This document shows positions 11,470 to 26,400 of a DNA stretch of 64,000 bases, one piece after another; the first letter of the stretch is position 1; each line of letters begins with the position of its first letter. A program made the position numbers and the translations under genes. The notes under the pieces were generated by a model. The model was not told where the DNA came from, searched no databases, and saw only the letters and a program-made list of their open reading frames with translations. The stretch spans positions 888,001 to 952,000 of the forward strand of contig JAANDG010000003.1 of assembly GCA_036852015.1 (NCBI GenBank), written 5' to 3'. This stretch comes from Pelodera strongyloides. Lineage: Eukaryota > Nematoda > Chromadorea > Rhabditida > Rhabditidae.

Positions 11470-14400
11470 GTAAATTCCAATTTCAGACGAGGACAAAACC
11501 TAAGACTGAAACCTTCTACCGTGACGTACTTATCATTAGGGTTCTTTGGATGGTCACGTTGGTGCTTATCAACCTAACAGCGAAGCTCGTTCCCAACCGA
11601 CTTCGAAATATTATTTTGGTGCACCACGACTGGGCGCGCCGCGCACCCGACAACGTTTAGCAGCATCACAAATATACAATAAGCCGACGGCCAAGAACAC
11701 GACAGTGTGACCATAAACACCCAAAAAAACGAGTAGCGTCCGCTCTGACGAGTATAAGAAATTTGTATGAGTAATCTGAATTACTGATTTTCGGTAGATA
11801 GATCTGAGAGTATCAATTCAGATTCCAATAACGCAGACTTCTTCCGACTAGACCGGCCCGTCGACTTGGATTCGTACAGGGAAGAGAGCACATCAAATGT
11901 TGGTTTCTATCAATTCTGCATGAATTTTTCGAATTTATTATGATAGTCATAGTGTTCCAACGTTGCGTGGCAATGGAAACTATTTTTTTTAATACAATAT
12001 AAAATCCTTTTCAAGTGGGGAGGGGGGGGGGGGGCACAGAAAGTCGAGCCTTGTTTATGGAGGATTGTAATTATAAAAAATATGTTTCCGTTTACTTTTT
12101 TAGGAATGCAGCGACGCCTCGCTAGCAAGTCCAGCGAAAGGAGGAATGAGTAAGCTTAGTGAATAAATAATACACATACACCGTCATACGCCTCCATAAG
12201 AGTTTGAACCCAGTCCTACTGAATGAACGCATCTGCTGCGGTTTTTGAAACGCATCCTGGACAACTGAATTCTTACGTATTTATGCACGAATATAGCTGG
12301 ATTTTTTTTTATTCTAATTTATGCTTATTTGCATATGCTGCATAAGAATGATGGTGTACTCGATACGTGTCAAAAGTCGGGCAGTATGATTATCTGGTAA
12401 TTGGAGAAATGGTAATACACTATCAAATGTAACACTACCGTCCCTTTCAGACATGTTCAACGATCAAAACACCTCTCCGCTTCCATTATACAAACTTGTC
12501 TCAAAATTATCAGGTAATCGTACTCAATGGAACCCTTACCTTTTGCTGGTTTCTAGGGAAATAACTCAAATCCTTTTTGTTAGGCTCCAAACATACGGAG
12601 TGTAGCGTGACCCGTGAGAGCCCTGTCTATTGTCTAAAATAAATTTCCATTTAGCATTCTCATGCTCTCATGCATGTGGTTTCACAATGGCTTCCTGCTC
12701 TATGTTTCTGACGCAGTGTATTTTGTGCGACTAAGTGACCGCGATCCTTTAATATTCTGTCTTTTCCCAGGTTCAGGCTCCCATAAGCGTGTGTACTTCT
12801 GTCAACGGTGCTTGAATCACGGACGCCATGAACCAAGAAAGAATCACAAATGCGAATGCCCATTCGCCAATTGCAGTTGCGAAAAGTGAGTACGGTAACC
12901 GTAGCATACCTATTGTAATTGCAGTAGATTACTGTAATTACTACGGCAAACAAGCGGGTACATCCGTATTATGTAAAGAAAAGTAGTAATGTGCATGGAA
13001 TAAGCTTAAATTTCGGGAAATTAGACCACTGACACATCGTTGTTTCATTAATTTCAATTGAGTAGAGACACTTGTATGGACCAAGCTCATTATAAACCAT
13101 AAAAGATGACAAAAAATAAAAACGGTTAAAGCAATATAACGGTCGGTTTTTGCAAGGAATCTTGGTTAAAGGGATCGGTTCACCTTAAATTGTGTTTTTT
13201 TTTGTTTCTTTATTTTCTATAAGGGATAATAAAAATTTGGAATATAAAAAGTAGTTTCAATACTCACGGAGATATTAGGTGATAAAGTTGTGATTGATCG
13301 GTCCAAAATGGCAAAGTGTAATTGTGTCTATACAAACAAGGCGACAATTACCCTTTGCCATTTTGGACCGATCAATGCACCACTTTATCACCTAATATCT
13401 CCGTGAGTATTGAAATAGCACACTACGTTTTGTATTCCAAATTTTTATTATCCTTTATAGAAAATAAAGAAACAAAAAAAAACAGACACTATTTGAGGGG
13501 AACCGATCCCTTTAACTGCATTTCCGTGTGTTGTGTGCAAATCAATTCTATTAGATAAAGAAATCGCACAGTCATTTGCATACACTACATGGGAATACAG
13601 CGTCCAACATACGCATGAAATAAGCCGGATGTTATACCGTTTTAATGCGATCAAAGTGTGCGCATTTTGCAATAGCACATCGCATCTTGTTGCTGGATTA
13701 GTTCCACTGTGGTGGAACAAATTTTATACTTATTGTAAGAAGATTTAATACAAAGAATGCTATCGAAGCGCAGAACTTGTTTAAAATTTATTAAAGCGGT
13801 ATGTCATCCCCTTTTTGAAACGGATTTTGTATAACTGCATTCCCATGTATCATGTGCAAATGGGTATGATTAGGATAAAAACTATACCTCAATTCGAGCA
13901 TAAATACATAGGAAGGCAGTTCTCCACCGTACGTTTCAAAAATCGGATGCCGCTTTAAATTCAAGTTTTTCAGGTGTTACTTGGTGGAGAAGCGGCGGGT
14001 GTTGAACACTCAGCTACACGAGCTGGAGGAGGTGGCCGAACTGTGCGAGAGCGATAACCTCGACGAACTACCCGTCGGAGCCGGAGGTAGGATCAAAGGA
14101 GGTCGGTTTTGTGAACAATGATTACCCTTATCTACGTCCATTAGAGCGGTACCTCACCCGGTTTGTGAAACGTGCGTTCGACAACCGCATTCCCATGTAT
14201 GCAAATATAAATAGAGACCACGCTTTGCATAAAATATATGGAAATGAAGGTCCAGAATACTTGTCACCAACCCACTGTAATATAACTATGTTATAAGTAT
14301 TGCAATTATAACCTATTAGAAGCCACAGTTTTGTTCATAAACTTGTAAGTACAACACGTTGCACCACGTACTATGTTTACTGTATTTATTCTGATAACAA

Positions 14401-17400
14401 AGCACAACTTTCAAACTCACATGTCTAAAGAGAAGGACTACCTAGTATTTAGTGCTGCGCCTAGCGACTATAGAAGTACATCGCATAAAAATTTACGCCA
14501 TGCCTCTTTTCACGAGTGCCTGATCTTGTCATTACATTTTTTCTGAAGTTAAATACAAGCAAAATAAGACGTGCATTTGTTGTGCGTTATTTTTGTTTAT
14601 TTTTTTGTTGCTATGGTCTACTATACAAAGTATAGCGTTTTGGTTTGAAACGGAGAGCCACAAGGCCTGAAATGTGAAAAACAACGTTTATTTACGCTGT
14701 GGGACGTTTTTGGAACACTTCAGCTACACAAACGAAAAATTCCAGGCAACTCTCCCCCAGGCCCGTAGTAGTTTTTTGCGACAGAAAGAGAGAGAGGGAG
14801 GGAGGAAGAGATGGAGAGGGGAGAGAGAGAGAGAGATAAAGGGGAGAGAAAGAGAAAGGGAGAGAGCGAAACTATACGAAATCGACATTTTGTTTTGCAC
14901 CCGAGCTGTAAATAGTTTGTTGAGCATCCTTGTTTTGGCTAGTAAACAAAAGCAGTACAAAATGTTTTCTCCTAAACGATGGATATATACACCAAGAAGG
15001 CCGCAAAATATGAGCAATTGGCTGTGAACAAATAACTGAAAGATCAGTGCCCATGTCGTGTTCCTAAGGTATGAGGTTTCTCTAATAATAAAAATTATAC
15101 CTGGTGTTTTTGCTTATTAAGATGATTTAGTGAAACTTCATTCATGAGCCGGACCCACTTTTGGATAGCCAATTGTAAGCATAGGGGCGTACGTAGGGTC
15201 TAATGCAAGTTGATCAGCACCCGGAACTTTACACTTTGGACTTTTCACTACGATTTCCAAGTTGTACCTATCGCTTTGCGAAGTACACTTGTGGTTTTAT
15301 CACGGCTTATGCAGAGTTATTTTCACGTGTGCCCATCTTATGTCCCCTAAATCCACCAAACATCAAATGTATAAAATGAATGTTTTGGTCGAACGTAAGG
15401 AAGCGTGTTGTTGTTGTCAACAATTTTCCGTTCTTTTTTCCCATATTTACCGCAGAGTGACCAGGGCCATCGGACAAAATAGCACTTCATGGGTGAGCAC
15501 CTTGGACATGCACTATTTCATGCACTTTGCAGAAAAAATTTCTTGGTCATGCTAATTTCAGAAAAAAAGCCTGTTCTGTCTGTAGTTTGTAGTAGTTGAG
15601 GGGCCTCAACGGATTTTCAATGGTCATGCCTGTGCCAAGAAGTAAGCTTATTGTTAGGCTTAGGCTCAAAGCGGTATTACATCCGGTTTATGAAACGTTT
15701 GCTGGACAACTGCGTTCCAATATGTTGTATGCAAATAAATATACCTAGACTAACAATAAGAAATCGCAATATCGCGCAGTTATATGCATACCCAATATGA
15801 GGCTCCAGCGTTCGGAATACGTTTCAAAAACCGGATGTTAACCACTTTAAACTCATGTGCTAATGCGGTGACATTACATGTAACATCCCCCGGCACAGCT
15901 AAAGAACTTTCTTTTCCCACTTGTTCCCCGATGTGCAGCTGGCCATCACGAGGTCGTTCAACACCCAAAATAAGATAGTTGTTGTTGCCGAAAAAAATTC
16001 CCAGTGTATCCTATTATTGTTTACAGTGGTCACTCTTTTCGCGATACTTTTTTTTACTTTTCGGATCTTTGAGACATATATGCGCTTTGTTTATCGCTCG
16101 ACTGGACATAGTAATATGTACACCCTAATTAGGTATACAGGTATACTAAATGTACAATAGTAAGACTAGAATTAGACTAAACGAAAAGCAAGATTTGGCA
16201 GAACAATACTGTCACCTGTTCATGTTTTGTTTGGAATACATCTAGTTCCAAGTTAGATTTCATAAGAAGTATAAAACTGTAATAAATGTTATGTAAGAAA
16301 ACATATTAAGTATGTGATCGTTCGCGTAAACTATAGCACACTGTCTGGCATAATAAACCTGAGCTTTTATAGGAATACGTATAAAGCGATTAAGTGAAAC
16401 TATAGTAGCGTAAGATTGACGTAACGATACTTAAGCGTGAAGCCAACGTAACCAACATCATCTCGTATTCTTGCGCGTCTTCTAATTGTATGTGGGGAAG
16501 ATTTTTTGAGAGTAGGTGAAAGTAGGGTTAGACCCATAAGCTTCATAGGACCAAACCTTGATGAGGGTCCCGTGCCTGAAGTAAAGAATCGATCGTCTGG
16601 CCAATTCCTTTTTCTGTATTAGTTTCAGCTTGCTTCGGGGCATGCGCAGGAATACACAGTTGGTCCCATTTTTTTATACGTAATATATGCCAATTTAGCC
16701 TCTAGTGAGAAGGCTTGGTATACGGCTACACTCGAGGGGGGGGGGGGTGGTTCGAACTCGAACCTGGGAACTTGCCCTGCTGGATGCATCGCTTTAGAAC
16801 ACTGCACCCCCAACCAACAGTGTACCCAACGTTCTCAGCGGGTACTCGATCCCCCTCTCTTTCAGGCCTTATGCCTTACATGGTTGGGTCCCAATGGTGC
16901 AAGTAAACTAACAACAACAAAAACACACCACAACAGGAACGCATGTATGTATAATGTGAAAAGAGCGCCTATGTAGCACAAGTAGTAAACAACCGTATAG
17001 TGGAGATGTGGATTCTGCAGCCTGGCTTACTACGGAAAAGAGTGAAATTAAAAAAATGCTTTTTAATTAATAGTTGGCCACAGAAAGAAAACCACGAATT
17101 GCACACATACCAAACTTTTTTCAATTTTTTTTTGGAAATGAATTTTACTATACATCTAGTATGTGTATGTAGATGAGAAGGGTGGAGAAAGATACGGACT
17201 TATATATAGATGTAGACGAAAAAAAACAGGAAAACGAACTTCAGCTATGGTTTACCCTCAGTAGCTTAGTTCCTAAAGCAAACTACAATAAAATCATTTA
17301 GTAAATTGAGTTATTCGCCTTTGCTTTTACGTCAGGTGTCAAAGCTGCTCTATTTATCACTATTGACCTAAGGGTAAAACAGTAATCCAATTATGCAGAA

Positions 17401-20400
17401 TTAGCCGACTACTTACCACACGAATGATGTGGCGTACAGTGGGAGAAACTCGCGTCGAATTTTCTTGTTAAAAATGCAGTATTGTGTTGGCAATCTTTAC
17501 TTCTACGGCAGAATTTTGTGGGGGAAATCTTCTTGCAAGGGTTCCAGAACAACATACCTCGATATGTTGTGATATCTTGTAGTTTAAGTCCTACGCCGTA
17601 AGACACTTACGCTCTTCTCTTGGTATATTCTACATGTTCCTCGATGCGACAAGGTTATTTTCTGTATTCTTGTCCTCCTAATAGTGGGCGAGTATGGTAA
17701 AGAAATCTTCCAATGAAGAGTTTCAGAAATACCGCATCTAGATAGTATCACTGTATCCTAATCATAATCGAAGTGCAACCACTTATCGAATTGTATTGCG
17801 CATGTCTTTCTCTGACTTGGGCATTGGGACTTACATTTACAGCCTCGCTGTGGCGTAGAGCTCTTAAACGGATATACTGAAAATAGATCTATTTCCTCTT
17901 ACAAAGATCCCCTCTCCAGGGATGTTTGTATTAATAGAGTGAAAGCTCTACCTATCCTATTAAGTATTAGGTGTTGTCGTGTTCATTTCGATTTCAGCGT
18001 GTTCATAAGCCGAAAAAACATTATCATGAATAATTATGTACATATATATGTTAGATTGGATTGAATATTGATCCCCTTTAATCGCGTAAAACCTCCTTAT
18101 TTACTGATTTGCGACGCATTTGATTAAGTGGCCATCCTACTTAGGTTACTTAGCTTAGGTTTTGTTATGTATTCGTTACGATACTGCACGCTTTTTTTGC
18201 TTCCAATCAAACTGTCTGTGGATTTATCCTTTTCTAATCATCTTACTGTAAGTCGGAATGCAATATGTTAATTGCGTCTTGTGCTTCGCTTTTCCTCATT
18301 GAGTACCACGTCGAATGTAAAAATAACAAATGACTGCGTGCACAGGAATCAAAAACTGTTCTCTGGATATTTAGCTTTGAGGATCTTTGCGTAAGAATGT
18401 TGAAAGAGATCTTCTTGAATAGAAATAGTACAGTTGGGACCACTATGACAGACGTAAAAGATTCTAGATTTTTATAGAATTTAAAGTTGGCTAAACAAGG
18501 TTGAGAAAATACTGAGCGATTAAAAAGTGATTGGAGCTGCAAATATAAAAAATATATAATGGAGAATGTTTGGCTAATGTATTCACTCATTGTTCCATGC
18601 TACTGCAACTTAAGTTTGAATATCGGCAATGGGAGCTTTCTGTTGCCTCGTCAAAGATTAATAATCGACAACAACGCGTCATTGCATTGACTGCTGAATT
18701 AGGGTATGTTTCCCACTGAATTGTTGATTTTAAGGTGATTTTACTTTTCGGGGGGCCACCGGAAGAAATGTTTAGAACGTGTGAATGGAAAAATAAAATT
18801 TGCATAACATAATAATTATTTTCATTCACTTTATGCTTTTCAACTCAAGAATGACAGAATGATTTGCAGCCCCCCAAAGAGTAAAAGTACCGATTTCAGG
18901 ATAGTCAATTGCAAAATTCTACCGGTTTAGTGGTCTATGTTGAAGCTGATATAGTTGTGGATTTATGCCCATTTTTTCCACTTTAGGTGCATGTTGTTTT
19001 CTAGCTTTACGCCATTCAGAAAGATTTCATTCAGAAAGTCATGTACGCAAATTCAGTAGACTGTCCTTGGCAGAAAGATTTAAAGGGCATGTCAAGGGGG
19101 ATTCTGCGCAGAAAGGCAGCTCCTGGCGCAGATTAAGTGAATCTCGAACGGCGCACAATACAGTATACCCATAAAAATGGCTGCAGATTAAAATATTTCA
19201 AATTTTGTCATAAATGTGAACAAAACCCGCCGCAACGCACGCAAACGGGTGCATTGCGGCGAGCCGGTAATTCAAACCGCGATTTGACTTAGCTCTGTCC
19301 ACACGACTCGAATCCCATACTGAAGGAGTTCTTTGGAGGTGTTCGAAATTGTTTTTCTTCTTACATGAAAGTTTTTGTTTAATTTTTATTTTCACCTTTC
19401 TTACCTTCAAAACGCAAGCTTTTTATTGAGCCCAACATGCAAAACCGGCTTGACAGTCCCTTTAAACTTTTTTTCGTATACGGTAACAAGACGGCTATCG
19501 CCGCCTGAGGCGACCTTCCAATACTAGACAGGTTAAAGCGTTAAAGGGTTCAAAGTATTCACAAAAAAATTGGCATACTGATATGAAACTTCTGCAATAA
19601 AAGGACTTCTAATAAACAAAAACTATTATAAATATAAAAATGTACTGAATGTAAATAATAATTAAAGTTAGAATACACTAAAGGGGGAGGCTCACGAGAA
19701 TGAAGTGCTCAATTAGTTTCCTTTTATCGTTAGACGATTGTATTAAATTCGCAATACATACTTTACAAAGCAAAAGCTTTTAATTGGAAGGAGTAAATCA
19801 ACATAAAACTATGAAGTCTATAAAAATTTCGTGGATCGTCAGAAGCAGTTGATTTCCATAGTGGGCATGCAAATTTACAAGTCATTTTTTAAGCCGGCAA
19901 AAAATTTGAATGCCCACTATGGAAATCAACTATTTACTACGATCCAAAATTTTTATAGACTTCATAGTTTTATGTTGATTTACTCCTTACAATTAAAAGC
20001 TTTTGCTTTGTAAAGCATGTCTTTCGGAATTTAATAGCACCATATTTCGATAAAAGTAAACCATTTGGGCACTTCATTCTTGTGAGCCTCCTCCTTTAAG
20101 TGAATATAAACTTCCAAAGATCATGTAATAAGACTCTATTCATTTTGGAAATTTGCGAACAGTTGGCCTACTTATACCCAACTTCTGAAACGTAGAAAAA
20201 GAATTTGCCGAGCTCTTTGGCTTGCCGAAGATTGAGCTCCAACTATCCTTTTATACTCTTTAGATATTTTAATTTGTTTGAGGAAACTCCGTTGCGGTCA
20301 TCCAAAATTTCAAACAAACTCTTCTCCTTTATATATTAAAATATTTCACAGACGTAGTTTCGTGATCAACTTTGGTGCTAAGATATCGCTCTACCTGGCG

Positions 20401-23400
20401 CAATGCTCTGTACCTTCAGACATCTTGAGGTCATAGTCATATTTGGAATAAAAATCAAGTAAAACGCTCTTATTTGTTGAACTTTTTAGTGCTAGTCGCG
20501 AATAAATTAACTAACTAAGTATTGTTTATGCATGTGGTTCCGCAAAACTAAAGACGACTTGTTGGAAAACATGTCTCTTACTCTTAGTACTTTCCAACCT
20601 CCAAACCACATGGTCGTTATGGAGCGAGGCAGTGCGCTGAGCCGAGAGAATCCGACACCTAATTGCGCAGAGAGTGGGAAATAACAATAGGTGAAAAACA
20701 GCGAGATGGCAACACAAGTGCCCATGGTACTACGGGGCGGGGCTCCGCGGTCAAGCCCATGTTCAGTGACCATATTAACGGCTTCACGAAGACGTTGTGC
20801 CATAGCTGTGCCACAGCAAACTATCAAGCAACAGGTCAAGAGTTCGAATTCCGTCCTGTGCTAGCCACAGTAACCTCTGCTTTCTCGGCTAAGGGAGTTT
20901 GCAACTATCAACTTGCAAACTAAAGTTTCAAATGAAACTCTGTCAGCAAAACTACTACCCAAATTCTATGGAGAATCTTGAGGAGAAATTTCATCTGACC
21001 CTTTCGGCTATTAAAAGCGTTCTGGAGCCCGACGGAGTCAGTTACACAAGTAAGTTTGACCAAACTTCAAGGGGTAATGTATGTGGTTGAATCGTATATG
21101 GGACCCTGTAGCATATGTAATCGGTGCTATTTTTCCGGTGTAGACGAGCACAGAAAATTTGCTTTGCTAATGGCGCCGCTAAAAAGAACACGCTTCAAAG
21201 TTCAAAGCAAATGCCTTTGAAATTTATTTCGGCGCTTCTTGAAATGTTTCACTATTTTTATCTTCGACTCATCCATTTCTTCGTAGCTCCTAGTTTGTAA
21301 GTCCACTCGGTGTTCAAATGGTTAACTTAAATTCTGCCGTTATACTGGTTTACCACGGTATTCGTCATTGCTGATGCGCTAGTGTTAAAGCGTAGGCACG
21401 GCCCGTTCTTGAAACTTATGACAAATAACTGCAATTCTATGCATTACATGCAAATGAGCATTATTGGAATAAAAAAATCGACCCCACTTCGACGCCATTT
21501 AACATAAGCACGTAGGAATGCAGTTATTTGATATGCGTTTCAAAATCCGGGCATTAGTACGCTTTAAAGGAGGGTGCACACGGGAATGAAGTGCACAAAT
21601 GGTTTCTTTTGTCGAAATATGATGGTATTAAACTCCGAAAGACATGCTTTACAAAGCAAAAGCTCTTAATTGGAAGGAGGAAATCAATATAAAACTACGA
21701 AGTCCATAAAAATTTTGGATCGTAGTAAATAGTTAATTCCATAGTGGGCATTCACATTTTTTGCCGGCTTGCAAAATGACTTGTAAATTTGCATGCCCAC
21801 TATGGAAATCAGCTATTTACTACGATCCAAAATTTTTATAGACTTCATAGTTTTATATTGATTTACTCCTTCCAATTAAAAGCTTTTGCTTGACTTTCTG
21901 AATTTACTACCATCGTCTGTCGACAAAAGGAAACCATTTGAGCACTTCATTCTCGTGAGCCTCCTCCTTTAATATAGAGCGTATTGAGTGTTCTACTGTA
22001 TTCGTTCGCGTTGTTTTTACTTTTCATAATATCCTCTTTTTTTCGGTATCCAGTTGGCTCGTCAATTCACAAGAAATCTCCAAAACTTCCCTATTTACCG
22101 CCTGCTGATTCTGAGGAAAGAAATAAATGTTCGCGTTTCAAGAACAGCGCGCTCCTTTCCGCGTTATTTTCACAAATCCACTGTGGAAAACCACGATTAC
22201 CTTAAAAAATAAGAAATAGCATTTTACGTTGTGCTGATTCAAAAATATAAACTTGTATGCTATATTAAAAGCTTCTACATGCGCTCATGTACACAGTCGA
22301 GAGTTACAGCTTGTGTACCTTGAGCTCTTTAGCTTCGTGGCTTATCTCAATAATAGTAATGCTTTCATGCTGCTAAACAACGCAATCAAACATGGGGAAT
22401 TAAATATTGGTAATTGAAAATCTTTCTTGTCACCTTATTCGTCCGGCTAAGCTAGCTTATCTTCATAATGGGATTGTTGCATCTCGTCGATTTCTCAACT
22501 TCTGATCTGAAGTTGCATATTTAGGACTTTCTCCAAGCTTCTGCTCCTGACGTATGTAATTTTTTGCGTATGTAAGTGGCAGAAATTTAAATGTTAATTC
22601 ATGAATCCAGCTTTAGTTCATAGCAGTGTATCTATTGCGCAACTAGTTACATGAATATCCACTTCTGTAATTTACGCAACGATCGCGTAAACCTATAGTC
22701 ATCCTAGAGAAAAATAGGGAAAACTTCTTTTGCGTATATGTATATGTATCTGTACTTACCTGGAAAGGGACAGGCTGACGAGAAATACGATTCAGTATTC
22801 AAATTACGCAGCTGAATTATGTGAACTTCGAACATAATCATGCACATCGTATTTCAATGAAACTTCATGTTCAACGAGTTACTTTGCAAAAAAGGCAGAC
22901 ACTAACATTTCGTAGCTCCTTAGGAAAGTATAAGTTTCGCGGGCCTACCACATATATTCAAAGTCCAATAATCTCCAACTGTGGCAGCATTAAGGAGGTG
23001 ATTTTTGTGGTACTGTGAGCTAACATGTCACATGTGGGCAGTGGAAGTAGCCCTATACAGAGGTTCCCATCACCGTTCCGCCTTCACTTGATTCGATCCC
23101 GGCTCGGAACTCGGAAGCCCCCTCACAATACCAGAGGTGAAAAAGTGGTAGCTGACTCCGAGAAGAGGGGCCTCCGGGAGGCTTAAAGTAGTCCAGGACC
23201 CCTGTACCATTGAAGACCCCCCCCTGCACGGCCTGCACCATTGACCCCATGCACCAGTGATAAACGGGGTGCGCATTATCTAACGCAAGTTAAGTTAGAT
23301 GCTGGTAGCACCAATGTCTATATTACAAACAGTAATCTATTTAATTCCACTTTCCACTTTCTGATCTTTGGATACTTCATATAGGCCTAGATACATAGAA

Positions 23401-26400
23401 TGTTACTTACGGACATGACAAACATAGGGTAAGTCCCAATCTTATAAGCTTATCTTATAAGCATTAGCGAGGTTTCACTAAAGCTCACACAAGAAATGGA
23501 TCTCGTCGTTTCTGAGCCTCTCAGCTTCTAATCGTTTAAAGGGACAGGCCTATCAAATTAAACCTATATTTACGATTTCGTCTTAATTTTTATTAAAAGT
23601 GTTTATTACAATATATGCAAACCAAATTTTATCGACATTCACCCCGGGGAACCTTTTCCGACGAGCGCATCCACAAATGTATACCGTTGCCTGGCCCTTC
23701 CTCTCGTTGTCTATCCGCTCTGGTTGTCTGCTCTCTCGGTTTTTTCTCCGGCACCTCTTTATTGAGCATACTCTCTCATGCGTTAATTTTGTAACTGTGT
23801 TATAATATACGAGAAGTAAAAGAATTATTAGGACTAAATGGATGCAAATACGGTACCCTTATGAGTTGGGCTCGGCGTAAAAAAGTTCCCCGGGGTGAAT
23901 GTGGATAGAAATTAGTGTGTATATATTGCAATAAACGCCGCTAATAAAAAATTACATGAAATCGTAAATATATGTTTATTTTGATGGGCCTGTCCCTTTA
24001 AAGCGAAATACCGGCCGGTTTTTGAAATTCATCGATACACCAGCATTCTTACGCAGCTTCGGCAAATGAATATAAATTAGAATAACAATCGCGCTAAATT
24101 CGAGCAAATTAGCATAAATACCTAAGAATTCAGTTATCCACGATGTGTTTCAAAACAGGCCGTTATTTCGCTTTAAAGGATCGCAGTCACTCCAAAATCA
24201 TCATTTTACTTCGAGTTTACTTGAATTTAGTAAAGAATAAAGATAAATAATTTGAATTCCAACTCAGGGGGTGAACAAGTAGAAAAGTAGTTCTACTTAT
24301 AGTTCTACTTAACTACCGCGGGATTATGAAACGTGTAGAGATATGCCTGCAGACCCTTGCAGTATATGTAAAGATCTAATATGCAGATATTTGCCGAAAT
24401 AATTTGCATACTGCCGATCGGGAAGCAGCTGTATGAACACGTTTCGTGATCCTGCGGTAGTTAAGTAGAACTACTTTTCTACTTGTTCACTCCCTGAGTT
24501 GGAATTCAAATTATTCGGTTTTGGTAAAGTATTTGTCTCTATTATTTACTAAATACAAGTAAACTCGAATAAAGAAGTTGAATTTGAAGTGACTGCCTTC
24601 CTTTAAGTTTCTCGAAATATTTAAACCTAGACATGGTGAGAAATCTCTCGAAAGGTGAGGTCCATGAAAAACTCGTTTTTTTTTATAGTGGGGACATGAA
24701 GTAAACAAATTCCGAATTCATCTATAACGTTAAAGCGAAATACAGGTCGATTTTTGAAACGCATCGTAGACAACTGAATTCCTACGCATTTATGCGAAGT
24801 CAAAAGTTTTTTTAATCCGAATTTATGTTCATTTACAGCTACATACAAGTGCTGGTGTACTCGATGTGTTTCAAAACCCCTGTTGTTATTTCGCTTTTAA
24901 TTTGAATTACACAAGTTCCAACTAATGCGCAACTCCGTGCGTTATTGCACTGATCCATGCTCTAGTAGATTTTTTCTCTAGTTTTACAATTTATCCGATA
25001 AAATAAATGTGTGTTTACTACTTATTTCTTGTACCGCAATTTTTCTGTAACTTGATCAAGGCGGATTTTTTTGTGAGGTAAAGAAGTCAAGTGGCGCTTA
25101 AGCTTAGAATCGGTACCAAAGACACAAAATTAAGCTAATCACTCGAATCGTGACATAGAGGAAGAGAGGGAGCTGGATAGGGGGGGGGGGAGAGACACAG
25201 AGAGAGAATGAGAGAGGGATATATATAGAGTGAATATAATAATTTGTGCAAAAGATGTTTCAGGGTTTGCATTTTACTTTTTTTTTCGTTATTTTTTATT
25301 TTTTTCCTTCCTTCGCAGTTGAGTGTTCTACAGCGAGGGAGGCAACTTTTTACCTTGGAAACAGTGGAAAACTCCCATTTTGGGCATTTGTTTTCGCCGA
25401 ACACTCGAACCCCGTTTCCCCGCATTGAATGGGTTGGGGGGGGGGGGGGGGGGGGGGACGTGGTCAGAGCGGAAATTTTCTTAGGAGAAGTTCAATCACA
25501 GAATTATCGTGTTGTGAATTTTAAATGCTTAACCCGTAAATCGTAAGAACTTCACAAAAGAATTAACTGGAAATTTGAATGAGCGTGTGGTGATGTTCAC
25601 CTTCAAAGGTCCTTGATGTTCGCTAGAAATATTATGCATAAATGTGCTCCCTCATTAGCAGTCTACGTTCTTAGATGCGCAGCGAATCCGCTTCCGCGGG
25701 CAGCATGTGCCTTTTTGACATGGGAAAGGCGGAGACGCGCACAAGAGGGCGGGCTTTGTTCCTCTACTTCTTTCTCAATGCTAATTTGCAATCCTTCCCT
25801 GCGGTCGCCGATTCGCACGTCCGTGCTGCGCGCCTATGACACTCGACTGGAAAGAGCAACTAGAAAAAAAAACAACGGGTTGCTTTTACAAACTCGAAAT
25901 TATAAGCGAGAAAGTGAGATAAATCTACGTACCAAACACAAGTACCTTGGTACCACTGGACTAGAAAGACCCTGCGAATCAATTTCCGATACCACACCCC
26001 ACCCAACCCCAATGAAATGTTAGGAAGACACGACATTTAAGTTTGCTTATTGCTTCGCTCGAATGTTTTCAACATTTTCGTGTGCGGGCCTTTTTCCGGC
26101 GCAAATGTGGTCGGAACGGTCCGTCTTCTGCTATACGGCCCGTGCTCCAGAAGTAGACGGAGGCCCATAAACACATTTCAAAACATTTCCTCCTATTGCC
26201 AGTGCTGCTGAAAATACTTCAAATGTATGTAAGTGTAGGGGCCCTGGACATGTTGCCTGTTTCCGACAACGCAATGTTTTCAATGTTTTCGGTTGTGAAA
26301 AATAACGGGCACTAACATTCAAAACTCAGAGGAGAGGAGGGATTGAGATGGTTTAGAGATTGCTTTTCATGGGTTTTAGAAGCTAAACGTTAACAATAAG

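Noticed and set aside
14674..15027. 117-residue open frame
   Set aside because: Created by the GA-rich tract in intron 4.
18987..19042. Segment with good acceptor that could bridge DM exon 4 and the orphan exon at 20947
   Set aside because: Phases would fit, but the donor (CAT|GTACGC) is weak and the coding part overlaps the approach to a TTAA element; no real support.
22054..22128. Open segment after an acceptor, encoding SSIHKKSPKLPYLPPADSEE
   Set aside because: Splicing on to DM exon 5 would create a stop codon, and the donor is poor.
25613..26023. 136-residue open frame in a GC-richer patch
   Set aside because: No family motif, low-complexity residue mix, and no splice signals in phase with the DM gene. 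It may mark a GC-rich regulatory patch instead.
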